Part shown: positions 1 through 5,657 of the stretch, piece by piece
How positions within the stretch are numbered: position 1 is the stretch's first letter
How the letters are laid out: each line of letters begins with the position of its first letter
NCBI GenBank assembly: GCA_018713375.1
Contig: DVOV01000118.1
Location: forward strand, 1-14,810
Source of the DNA: Candidatus Scatomorpha stercorigallinarum
Lineage (GTDB): Bacteria > Bacillota_A > Clostridia > Oscillospirales > Oscillospiraceae
Direction of reading: 5' to 3'
Length of the DNA: 14,810 nt
Program-made: the position numbers and the translations under genes
The notes under the pieces: generated by a model
Told to the model about the DNA's origin: nothing
The model's database searches: none
Seen by the model: only the letters and a program-made list of their open reading frames with translations

Positions 1-648
<648 letters not shown>

Positions 649-687
649 ATGTTATCCCTCCGAATCTGTCCGCTTTCGCATTCTCCT

Positions 688-716
688 ATAATAATCACGC
701 CGCCGCCGAAAGTCAA
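688..716 (-). promoter_or_regulatory. SigA-type promoter of alaS
   Basis: Reading leftward, TTGACT (711-716) is separated by 17 bases from TATTAT (688-693). This puts the transcription start near 681 and gives a leader of about 33 bases to the alaS ATG at 648. Both hexamers are close to consensus, and the spacing is ideal. Inferred from sequence only. Confidence 0.72.
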
Positions 717-728
717 GAGCGCAAGCGC
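717..728. repeat. 12-base motif GAGCGCAAGCGC, copy 1
   Basis: The same 12 bases occur at 3464-3475. Both copies lie at or just upstream of the -35 of a leftward promoter (alaS here, the CBS gene there). The core GCGC-AA-GCGC is an inverted repeat. This may be chance in GC-rich DNA. Confidence 0.3.
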
Positions 729-767
729 GCTTTTGGGCAAAGAGCGGCGTTTTTGGCCCGCGCACGC

Positions 768-796
768 TGGTATTTTGCCGCCGTTTGTGCTATCAT
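768..796 (+). promoter_or_regulatory. Possible extended -10 promoter of the LysR gene
   Basis: TGcTATCAT at 788-796 fits an extended -10. The hexamer 17 bases upstream (TGGTAT, 768-773) is a poor -35. If used, the transcript would begin near 803, only about 12 bases before the start codon at 815 and practically at the GGGGTG ribosome-binding sequence. Weak evidence. Confidence 0.35.
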
Positions 797-814
797 TTCA
801 GCGGGGTGACGCCG

Positions 815-1711
815 ATGGAACTGCGGGTGCTGCGCTATTTCCTCACCGTTGCGCAGGAGGAGAACATAACCCGGGCCGCCGAGGCCCTGCACATGACCCA
901 GCCCACGCTCAGCCGCCAGCTCTCGCAGCTGGAGGAGGAGCTGGGCGCGCGCCTTTTCGAGCGCGGGGCGCGGCGCATAACGCTCACGGACGCCGGGCTG
1001 CTGCTGCGCCGGCGGGCGCAGGAGCTGCTCGCGCTGGCCGGCAAGACCGCACGCGAGCTGGCCGCGCAGGGCGCGCCTTTGGCGGGCGAGATATCGCTCG
1101 GCTGCGGCGTGCTGGAGTCCGTGCGCGTGCTCGCGCGCCTGATGGGCGGCTTTTCCGCCATCAACCCAGGCGTGAGCTACGAGCTTTTCACCGGCACGGC
1201 GGACGAGATACGCGAGCGCATGGACCGCGGCGCCACAGACATCGCCCTGCTGCTGGAGCCGGCGGGCACGGAGCGCTATCAGTTCATGCGCCTGGACGTG
1301 CGCGAGCGCTGGGCGGCCGTGATGCGGCCGGACGACCCGCTCGCGGCCCTTGAGTCCGTCTCCGCCGCCGACCTCGCCGCCCGCGCGCTCATCCTGCCCC
1401 AGCGCGAGGCCGTACGCAACGAGCTCGCGAGCTGGTTCGGCGCCCTCTGGCCCGGGCTCGACATCCGCTGCACCTCCAACATGAGCGCGAACGCCGCCAT
1501 CCTCGTCCGCGAGGGCTACGGCGTCGCCGTGGTCATCACCGGCTCGCTGCCCTGCCTGGACGGGAACGAACTGGTGCTGCGCCCGCTCTCGCCCGCGCTC
1601 TGCTCCAGCTCCATCCTCGCCTGGAAGCGCGGCGTGCCGCTCAGCCGCGCAGCGGAGAGCTTCATCGAATACGCCCGATGCTCGCTGGGCATGGAAACAC
1701 ATGAAATATGA
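815..1711 (+). CDS. LysR-family transcriptional regulator
   Basis: A 298-residue DNA-binding regulator of the LysR type. Residues 1-60 (from MELRVLRYFLTVAQEENIT, with AAEALHMTQPTLSRQLSQLE) are the winged helix-turn-helix. The linker LFERGARRITLTDAG follows. Roughly residues 85-290 form the periplasmic-binding-like effector domain (GEISLGCGVLES, ATDIALLLEPAG, ILVREGYGVAVVI). The length is normal for the family. I chose the ATG at 815 because the family begins MELRxLRYF. An in-frame TTG at 785 would add ten residues not expected in the family. The ribosome-binding site is weak (GGGGTG, 802-807). It is divergent from alaS and upstream of a flavodoxin gene in the same direction, which is the most likely local target. 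The inducer cannot be deduced. Confidence 0.93.
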   Translation: MELRVLRYFLTVAQEENITRAAEALHMTQPTLSRQLSQLEEELGARLFERGARRITLTDAGLLLRRRAQELLALAGKTARELAAQGAPLAGEISLGCGVLESVRVLARLMGGFSAINPGVSYELFTGTADEIRERMDRGATDIALLLEPAGTERYQFMRLDVRERWAAVMRPDDPLAALESVSAADLAARALILPQREAVRNELASWFGALWPGLDIRCTSNMSANAAILVREGYGVAVVITGSLPCLDGNELVLRPLSPALCSSSILAWKRGVPLSRAAESFIEYARCSLGMETHEI

Positions 1712-1715
1712 GCAT

Positions 1716-1744
1716 TTGACGCCCCGGCGGGCCGGGGATAGAAT
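1716..1744 (+). promoter_or_regulatory. Promoter of the flavodoxin gene
   Basis: TTGACG (1716-1721), 17-base spacer, TAGAAT (1739-1744): a near-consensus SigA promoter that starts right after the LysR stop codon. Predicted transcription start is near 1751. The whole spacer is occupied by an inverted repeat (listed separately), which suggests control at this promoter. Confidence 0.68.
1722..1737. promoter_or_regulatory. Inverted repeat inside promoter spacer, possible operator
   Basis: CCCCGGC-GG-GCCGGGG is a perfect 7-bp inverted repeat with a 2-base centre. It lies exactly between the -35 (ends 1721) and -10 (begins 1739) of the flavodoxin promoter. It could be a regulator-binding site, or a weak hairpin at the end of the LysR transcript, although no T tract follows. 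GC-rich DNA makes such repeats more likely by chance. Confidence 0.35.
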
Positions 1745-1752
1745 ACAGCTGT

Positions 1753-1766
1753 CCCGCCGCGGCGGG
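1753..1766. promoter_or_regulatory. Perfect 14-bp palindrome in flavodoxin leader
   Basis: CCCGCCGCGGCGGG is fully self-complementary. It begins about two bases after the predicted transcription start and ends next to the AAGGAGGA ribosome-binding site (1767-1774). It could be a second operator. As an RNA hairpin it would have almost no loop, so a DNA-level role is more likely if it has one. Confidence 0.3.
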
Positions 1767-1778
1767 AAGGAGGAACAT

Positions 1779-2243
1779 ATGAAGACCCTTGTCATCTATT
1801 ATTCCCGCTCCGGGGCCACGGAGGCCCTCGCGCAGCTCATCGCCCGGCTGACGGGCGGGGAGCTCTGCCGCGTGCAGCCCGCCGAGCCCTACAGCGACGA
1901 CTACCGCGCCACCGTGGAGCGCGCGAAGGCCGAGCTGTCCGCCGGCGCGGCCATCGGGCTCGCGGGGCGGCTGCCGGACGTCACCGGCTTTGACGCCGTG
2001 CTGGCCGGGACGCCCAACTGGTGCGGGCTGATGGCCCCGCCGGTCTCCTCCGCGCTCGCGCGCCTGCCGCTGGAGGGCAAGCTGCTCGCGCCCTTCTGCA
2101 CGAACGGCGGCGGGGGCTTCGGGCGCATCGAAGCGCAGCTGGCCGCGCTCTGTCCCGGCGCGCGGCTGCTGCCGGGCTATCAGTGCCGGCGCGCGGACGA
2201 AGAGGCCGTGCGCGCCTGGCTGGCCGGGATAGATCTGCTGTGA
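1779..2243 (+). CDS. Small flavodoxin-family protein
   Basis: A 154-residue flavodoxin-like FMN protein, probably an electron carrier or quinone/flavin-linked reductase partner in the cytoplasm. The N-terminal beta strand TLVIYYSRSG leads into the phosphate-binding loop SRSGATEAL (residues 9-17). LAGTPNWCGLMAPPV and FCTNGGGGFGRIEA are the later flavin-ring and Gly-rich loops seen in the flavodoxin_4-like group. The start at 1779 is fixed by a strong AAGGAGGA site five bases upstream. In-frame codons before it (from 1701) overlap the LysR gene end and are not likely to be translated. It has its own promoter and ends at a strong terminator, so it is probably a single-gene unit that LysR may control. 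The exact redox partner cannot be told. Confidence 0.88.
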   Translation: MKTLVIYYSRSGATEALAQLIARLTGGELCRVQPAEPYSDDYRATVERAKAELSAGAAIGLAGRLPDVTGFDAVLAGTPNWCGLMAPPVSSALARLPLEGKLLAPFCTNGGGGFGRIEAQLAALCPGARLLPGYQCRRADEEAVRAWLAGIDLL

Positions 2244-2261
2244 ACAGCTGTTAACAAAAGG

Positions 2262-2296
2262 AATATCCCGCCGGTGTCCCCGGCGGGATATTTTTC
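2262..2296. terminator. Strong intrinsic terminator after flavodoxin, probably bidirectional
   Basis: A 13-bp perfect stem (AATATCCCGCCGG 2262-2274, complement at 2280-2292) with a 5-base loop is followed by T residues through 2295. It lies 18 bases after the flavodoxin stop. On the other strand the stem is followed by CCTTTTG, so it can also end the leftward transcript of the membrane-protein gene that stops at 2327. Confidence 0.85.
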
Positions 2297-2326
2297 GTTA
2301 TCTTCTTATGCCGAATGGGGCACAGC

Positions 2327-2761
2327 CTATGCAGGCTCGTATGTATCAGTTATCACGGGGCGCAGGCCGTCCATGTCAAATGTGATATATACTGGAATTT
2401 TCCAGCTTCCTTTCTTGCAGTTGCCCTCGTACCACAGCTCGCTGTTATACCAGAAAACTGATCTTCCGCCTGTAAACCACGATAGTGTCAGCACCGGCGA
2501 CCTTATGTCCTTCTGGCGGTAGCCCTCTTCGTCATAGTGGTCGGGAGTGTCGGCCTTCGGGCGGTGTCGGTAGCACAGCGCTTTGAAATCTTCCGGGCTT
2601 ATGCCGAATTGGCCCGAGTATTCGCCCATGCTGTTGTTGCTCTGCCGGACCAGCGAGCCCAGCTGGATGGAAATGGCCGCGCAGTAGACGACGTACAGCG
2701 CCAGGATGGCGAGTATGACGGCCATCACGCGCCGGCGGGCCGTGCGTTTTTTCGTTTTCAT
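2327..2761 (-). CDS. Hypothetical single-span membrane protein
   Basis: I do not recognise this 144-residue protein. A very basic N-terminus (MKTKKRTARRR) is followed by one hydrophobic segment (residues 12-32, VMAVILAILALYVVYCAA), which suits an N-in signal anchor. The remaining 110 residues or so should lie outside the membrane. They are Tyr/Trp-rich with two Cys (63, 115) and beta-type stretches near the end (SVFWYNSELWYEGN, KIPVYITFDMDG). The start at 2761 is supported by AGGAGG (2769-2774). The in-frame ATG at 2782 would place that site inside the gene. Base composition, especially in the 3' half, is nearer 50 percent GC, visibly lower than the neighbours, hinting at foreign or fast-evolving origin. 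It is convergent with the flavodoxin gene and shares its terminator. Confidence 0.75.
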   Translation of the reverse strand: MKTKKRTARRRVMAVILAILALYVVYCAAISIQLGSLVRQSNNSMGEYSGQFGISPEDFKALCYRHRPKADTPDHYDEEGYRQKDIRSPVLTLSWFTGGRSVFWYNSELWYEGNCKKGSWKIPVYITFDMDGLRPVITDTYEPA

Positions 2762-2780
2762 TCGACCGCCTCCTGAGATC

Positions 2781-2809
2781 ATTATACCTCAAAAGTGGCG
2801 CGTGGTAAA
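2781..2809 (-). promoter_or_regulatory. Promoter of the hypothetical membrane-protein gene
   Basis: Reading leftward, TTTACC (2804-2809), 17-base spacer, perfect TATAAT (2781-2786). The predicted start near 2774 coincides with the first base of the AGGAGG ribosome-binding site, so the leader would be very short (about 13 bases). Confidence 0.58.
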
Positions 2810-2885
2810 TCGTAGGAGTTGACGATCTTAAACGGGCGGTTTTGTGCAGCTGCAACAACGGGTTTTGCGCAAGCCGTTGGCGCGA

Positions 2886-2919
2886 AAGATCCGGCGGAGC
2901 CGCGGCTCCGCCGAATCTT
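2886..2919 (-). terminator. Hairpin after the CBS gene, likely terminator
   Basis: A 34-base near-perfect inverted repeat with essentially no loop: AAGAT pairs with ATCTT at the ends, and CGGCGGAGCC pairs with GGCTCCGCCG around a GC centre, with one mismatch position. It begins 12 bases after the CBS gene stop in the leftward direction. The T tract after it is short (ATCTTTCG), so termination may be partial. It is the only strong structure in this gap. Confidence 0.5.
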
Positions 2920-2930
2920 GGTCGTCTTTT

Positions 2931-3368
2931 TCAGAATGATGCGGTCTTTTCTTCCCTCTCCGTCTCCACGCCGGCCTTTTCGGCCAGGTAGGCGATGACG
3001 GCGCGGCGGGTGAGGATGCCGCAGAGGATGCCGCGCACGTCCACGATGGGGACGAAGTTCTGGCTCATGATGGCGGTGATGACGTCTGCCTCGTCGGCGT
3101 CGATGCCGAGCGGGGGGCAGAAATCGTTCCGCACGATGTCTTTGATCTGCTTGAGCTCATAGTCCCTGGGGTCCGTGGAGCCGACGGAGACGAGCAGGCG
3201 CAGAAAGTCGCCCTCGTTCACCGTGCCCACATATTTCCCCCCGGCGTCCAGCACGGGGATGGCCGTGTAGCCCTGGCGGCGCATGAGCTCCATGCCCCGG
3301 CGGACCGAGCTCTCCTCATGCAGGAAGGCGGTGAGCACTTTGGGTATCATGATCTTGGCAATATTCAT
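2931..3368 (-). CDS. Two-CBS-domain protein
   Basis: A 145-residue stand-alone CBS-pair (Bateman module) protein, probably a cytoplasmic sensor of adenine nucleotides such as AMP, ATP or a cyclic dinucleotide. CBS 1 covers about residues 7-60 (VRRGMELMRRQGYTAIPVLDAGGKYVGTV, then NEGDFLRLL). CBS 2 covers about 77-130 (DADEADVITAIMSQNFVPIVD, GILTRRAVIAYLA). No effector domain is fused, and the partner is unknown. The start MNIAKIMIPK (ATG at 3368) agrees with similar clostridial proteins I know, but it has no Shine-Dalgarno site at normal distance. A very strong AGGAGGT lies about 49 bases upstream (3417-3423), before an out-of-frame ATG. A 22-codon leader frame ends with TGA overlapping the ATG by one base. 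It is divergent from the CoA-transferase. Confidence 0.9.
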   Translation of the reverse strand: MNIAKIMIPKVLTAFLHEESSVRRGMELMRRQGYTAIPVLDAGGKYVGTVNEGDFLRLLVSVGSTDPRDYELKQIKDIVRNDFCPPLGIDADEADVITAIMSQNFVPIVDVRGILCGILTRRAVIAYLAEKAGVETEREEKTASF

Positions 3369-3433
3369 CAATTCGCGGCCGCCGCGGGAACCCTCTCCCG
3401 GCGGTCATGCCTGAGGACCTCCTGTCTATCCAT
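3368..3433 (-). other. Possible leader ORF coupled to the CBS gene
   Basis: A 22-codon frame (MDRQEVLRHDRRERVPAAAAN, stop) starts at ATG 3433 and ends with TGA at 3370-3368. The TGA shares its A with the CBS start codon (TGATG). This is the geometry of translational coupling. The leader ATG lies only about three bases from the predicted transcript start (near 3436), so it would need leaderless initiation. A second ATG at 3408, eight bases after AGGAGGT, opens a 30-codon frame ending at 3316 inside the CBS gene. I cannot tell whether either is translated. Confidence 0.3.
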
Positions 3434-3442
3434 GGTAACTAC

Positions 3443-3471
3443 AGTATAGCACGCGCGCCCGGTGAGCGCAA
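3443..3471 (-). promoter_or_regulatory. Promoter of the CBS-domain gene
   Basis: Reading leftward, TTGCGC (3466-3471), 17-base spacer, TATACT (3443-3448) preceded by TGc, an extended -10. Predicted start is near 3436, giving a leader of about 68 bases to the CBS ATG at 3368. Confidence 0.68.
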
Positions 3472-3475
3472 GCGC
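3464..3475. repeat. 12-base motif GAGCGCAAGCGC, copy 2
   Basis: Second copy of the motif at 717-728. It overlaps the -35 (3466-3471) of the CBS-gene promoter. Confidence 0.3.
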
Positions 3476-3510
3476 CCCGGCACGCTTCGCGCATATTCGA
3501 CAAAAGAACG

Positions 3511-3525
3511 TTGCAAACGCTGTCA
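3511..3525 (+). promoter_or_regulatory. Candidate cre site (CcpA binding)
   Basis: TTGCAAACGCTGTCA matches every position of the Bacillus cre consensus WTGNAANCGNWNNCW. It lies between two divergent promoters, about 83-97 bases upstream of the predicted CoA-transferase transcript start (near 3608) and about 75-89 bases upstream of the CBS-gene start (near 3436). In low-GC Firmicutes, upstream cre sites at overflow-metabolism genes such as ackA and pta mediate activation by CcpA. Applying that here is inference, and a ccpA gene is not in the window. Confidence 0.5.
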
Positions 3526-3572
3526 ATAATGTCGGTAACCCCTCCCCGCCGCGGCTTTTTCCGCCGCCGCCC

Positions 3573-3601
3573 TTGTATTTGCCGGCCGCGTATGCGATAA
3601 T
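3573..3601 (+). promoter_or_regulatory. Promoter of the CoA-transferase gene
   Basis: TTGTAT (3573-3578), 17-base spacer, GATAAT (3596-3601) with TG at 3593-3594 forming an extended -10. The transcript should start near 3608, about 29 bases before the ATG at 3637, with GGAGGA (3625-3630) between them. Confidence 0.72.
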
Positions 3602-3636
3602 GAAGTGTCGAATAAAAACACTACGGAGGATGAACG

Positions 3637-4971
3637 ATGGACTTCATGACCGAATACAAGAGCAAGCTCGGCACGCCCGCGCAGGCCGCCGCCCTCGTGC
3701 GCGACGGCGACTGGGTGGAGTACGGCAACGGCACCACCTTCGCCGCCCTCTGCGACGAAGCCCTGGCCGCGCGCCGCGACGAGCTGCACGACGTCAAGAT
3801 CCGCGGCCAGATCATGTATGGCCCGCTGAAGGCCGTGGAGTGCGACCCCACCGGCGAGCACTTCACCTATAACTCCTGGCACTGCTCGGCCTATGAGCGC
3901 AAGCTGCTGGACCGCGGCCAGGGCTTCTTCTCCCCCATGATATTCCGCAACCTCGCCTGGTATTACCGCGAGAACATCCCCAGCGACGTGGCCTTCGTGC
4001 AGGCCACGCCCATGGACAAGCACGGCTACTTCAACTTCTCCGTCTCCGCCGGCACCACGCTGGATATCGTCGGCCACTGCCGGGCCATCGTCATCGAGGT
4101 CAACAGCCATCTGCCCAAGGTCTACGGAGCGTGGAACGAGAGCATACATATCTCCGACGTGACCATGGTGGTGGAGGGCGGCGACCGCCCCACCCCGCAG
4201 GTGCCCTCCCGCGCCCCTTCGGCGGAGGACATCGCCATCGCCAACCATGTGATACCCTACATCGTGGACGGGGCCACTTTGCAGCTGGGCATCGGCGGCA
4301 CGCCGGACGCGCTCGGCTCCATCATCGCCCAGAGCGACCTCAAGGACCTGGGCATGCACACCGAGCTGTGCACGGACGGCTTCCTCGACCTCTACAAGGC
4401 CGGCAAGCTCACCAACAAGCGCAAGAACATCTTCCGCGGCAAGGGCGTGCTGGGCCTCGCCACCGGCAGCCAGGCGCTGTACGACTGGCTGGACGAGAAC
4501 CCCGGCGTCATCGCCCTGCCCATCGCCTATGTCAACGACCCTGCCGTCATCTCCCAGATGGACAACTTCATCAGCCTCAACAGCTGCGTGTCCGTTGACC
4601 TCTATGGCCAGGTGAGCTCCGAGAGCGCCGGGCTGAGGCAGATATCCGGCACCGGCGGCCAGGTGGACTTCCTCACCGGCGCCGCCATGAGCCGCGGCGG
4701 CAAGGCCTTCATCTGCGTGGCCTCCTCCCGCGTGGGCAAGGACGGCGTGCGCCGCAGCAACATCGTGCCCCACTTCAACGGCGAGATCATCACCTCCCCC
4801 CGCGCGCAGGCCTACTACATCGCCACGGAGAACGGCGTCGTCAACCTCGCCGGGCGCTCCGCCTGGGAGCGCGCCGAGGGGCTCATCGGCCTGGCGCACC
4901 CGGACTTCCGCGAGGAGCTCATCCGCGCGGCGGAGGAGCAGCGCATCTGGCGCCGCTCAAACCGGCGCTGA
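3637..4971 (+). CDS. Butyryl-CoA:acetate CoA-transferase-like enzyme (acetyl-CoA hydrolase/transferase family)
   Basis: A 444-residue, full-length cytoplasmic CoA-transferase that moves CoA between short-chain acids. The most likely reaction is butyryl-CoA plus acetate giving butyrate plus acetyl-CoA, the last step of butyrate formation in many gut Clostridia. The CoA-binding loop LQLGIGGTPDALG (residues 216-227) is present. HTELCTDGF follows with Glu243, the residue I align with the catalytic Glu of 4-hydroxybutyrate CoA-transferases. ISGTGGQVDFLTGA (336-349) and a C-terminal HPDFREELI...IWRRSN also match the But group as I remember it. The N-terminal half differs from the Roseburia enzyme, so 4-hydroxybutyrate or another acyl substrate remains possible. 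The start is set by GGAGGA six bases upstream. It appears monocistronic, with its own promoter and a cre-like site upstream. I see no terminator before the nrdR promoter. Confidence 0.9.
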   Translation: MDFMTEYKSKLGTPAQAAALVRDGDWVEYGNGTTFAALCDEALAARRDELHDVKIRGQIMYGPLKAVECDPTGEHFTYNSWHCSAYERKLLDRGQGFFSPMIFRNLAWYYRENIPSDVAFVQATPMDKHGYFNFSVSAGTTLDIVGHCRAIVIEVNSHLPKVYGAWNESIHISDVTMVVEGGDRPTPQVPSRAPSAEDIAIANHVIPYIVDGATLQLGIGGTPDALGSIIAQSDLKDLGMHTELCTDGFLDLYKAGKLTNKRKNIFRGKGVLGLATGSQALYDWLDENPGVIALPIAYVNDPAVISQMDNFISLNSCVSVDLYGQVSSESAGLRQISGTGGQVDFLTGAAMSRGGKAFICVASSRVGKDGVRRSNIVPHFNGEIITSPRAQAYYIATENGVVNLAGRSAWERAEGLIGLAHPDFREELIRAAEEQRIWRRSNRR

Positions 4972-4998
4972 GGGCGGAAAATTATCTCAACTTTTCTC

Positions 4999-5027
4999 TT
5001 GGCGGCGGCGCAGGCTTATGTTATACT
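4999..5027 (+). promoter_or_regulatory. Promoter of nrdR
   Basis: TTGGCG (4999-5004), 17-base spacer, TATACT (5022-5027). Predicted start is near 5034, which leaves an unusually long leader of about 80 bases, mostly filled by a hairpin, before the nrdR ATG at 5114. Confidence 0.66.
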
Positions 5028-5037
5028 TGACATAACA
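5019..5037. promoter_or_regulatory. Inverted repeat over the nrdR -10 and start site, possible operator
   Basis: TGTTAT (5019-5024) and ATAACA (5032-5037) form a perfect 6-bp inverted repeat with a 7-base centre, covering the -10 and the predicted transcript start. This is the usual place for a repressor. It does not resemble the NrdR box (ACACWATATATWGTGT type), so autoregulation is not supported by sequence. Confidence 0.38.
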
Positions 5038-5048
5038 CCTGAAAACAC

Positions 5049-5087
5049 GCGGCGCCGCCCCGGCAAAAAGCCGCCTGGCAGCGCCGC
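5049..5087 (+). promoter_or_regulatory. Hairpin in the nrdR leader
   Basis: Arms GCGGCGC (5049-5055) and GCGCCGC (5081-5087) enclose further pairings GCC/GGC (5057-5059 with 5077-5079) and CGGC/GCCG (5061-5064 with 5070-5073) around an AAAAA loop. It ends 13 bases before the ribosome-binding site and has no T tract, so it is not a terminator. It could affect RNA stability or translation. No riboswitch class is recognised. Confidence 0.4.
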
Positions 5088-5113
5088 CTCAAGAGAAAAC
5101 GGAGGTATACATA

Positions 5114-5590
5114 ATGAAGTGCCCGTTCTGCGCCTACACCGAGAGCAAGGTCATCGACTCCCGCCCCGCCGAAGAGGGGGCGACAATACGCCGCCGCCGC
5201 GAGTGCCTCTCCTGCGGCAAGCGCTTCACGACGTACGAGATAATCGAGCGCCTGCCGCTGGTGGTGATAAAGCGCGACGGCTCGCGCCAGACCTTCGACA
5301 AGGTGAAGCTCATCAACGGCATGGTGCGGGCCTGTGAAAAGCGGCCGGTGCCGCTCTCCGCGCTGGAGCAGATCGGCGACGATATCGAGCAGGAGCTGCA
5401 GGGCGCGCTGGAGCGCGAGGTGAGCACGACGGAGATCGGCGAGATGGTGATGGACCGGCTGAAGGATGTGGACGAAGTGGCCTATGTGCGCTTTGCCTCC
5501 GTCTACCGCTCGTTCAAGGACATCAACACCTTCATGGAGGAGCTCACCAAGCTGCTCAAGCAGAAGGAGTCCGGCCAGCGCCCCAACTGA
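5114..5590 (+). CDS. nrdR: Transcriptional repressor NrdR
   Basis: A 158-residue ATP/dATP-sensing repressor of ribonucleotide reductase genes. The N-terminal zinc ribbon has all four ligands: Cys3 and Cys6 (MKCPFC), Cys31 and Cys34 ([17 protein letters not shown]). The ATP-cone domain spans about residues 49-139 ([41 protein letters not shown]). The length matches the family (about 150-160). The ATG at 5114 is seven bases after GGAGGT (5101-5106). No nrd gene is in the window, so its targets are elsewhere. It is transcribed from its own promoter and ends at a terminator shared with the convergent cluster. Identification is certain. Confidence 0.97.
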   Translation: MKCPFCAYTESKVIDSRPAEEGATIRRRRECLSCGKRFTTYEIIERLPLVVIKRDGSRQTFDKVKLINGMVRACEKRPVPLSALEQIGDDIEQELQGALEREVSTTEIGEMVMDRLKDVDEVAYVRFASVYRSFKDINTFMEELTKLLKQKESGQRPN

Positions 5591-5614
5591 GGGCGTACCC
5601 CTCTCAAAGGCAGG

Positions 5615-5657
5615 AAAACCCCCGTATGGCTTTTGCCATACGGGGGTTTTGTTTTTT
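5615..5657. terminator. Bidirectional intrinsic terminator between nrdR and the leftward cluster
   Basis: A perfect 16-bp stem, AAAACCCCCGTATGGC (5615-5630) with its complement at 5635-5650, and a TTTT loop. The rightward transcript continues into GTTTTTT. In the leftward transcript the stem itself ends in TTTT and is followed by CC. It lies 24 bases after the nrdR stop and 5 bases after the stop of the leftward gene at 5656, so it ends both units. Confidence 0.93.

Noticed and set aside
649..690. T-box or riboswitch leader for alaS
   Set aside because: A near-consensus promoter leaves only about 33 bases of leader, too little for a T-box.
785..787. TTG start for the LysR gene
   Set aside because: It would lie within or before the predicted -10 and adds ten residues not seen in the family; the ATG at 815 gives the canonical N-terminus.
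3369..3371. TTG start one codon before the CBS-gene ATG
   Set aside because: It has no better ribosome-binding site than the ATG, and the family begins at MNIAKI.
3523..4899. 458-codon open frame on the - strand
   Set aside because: Antisense to the CoA-transferase, whose motifs are unmistakable; this frame also runs over the CoA-transferase promoter.
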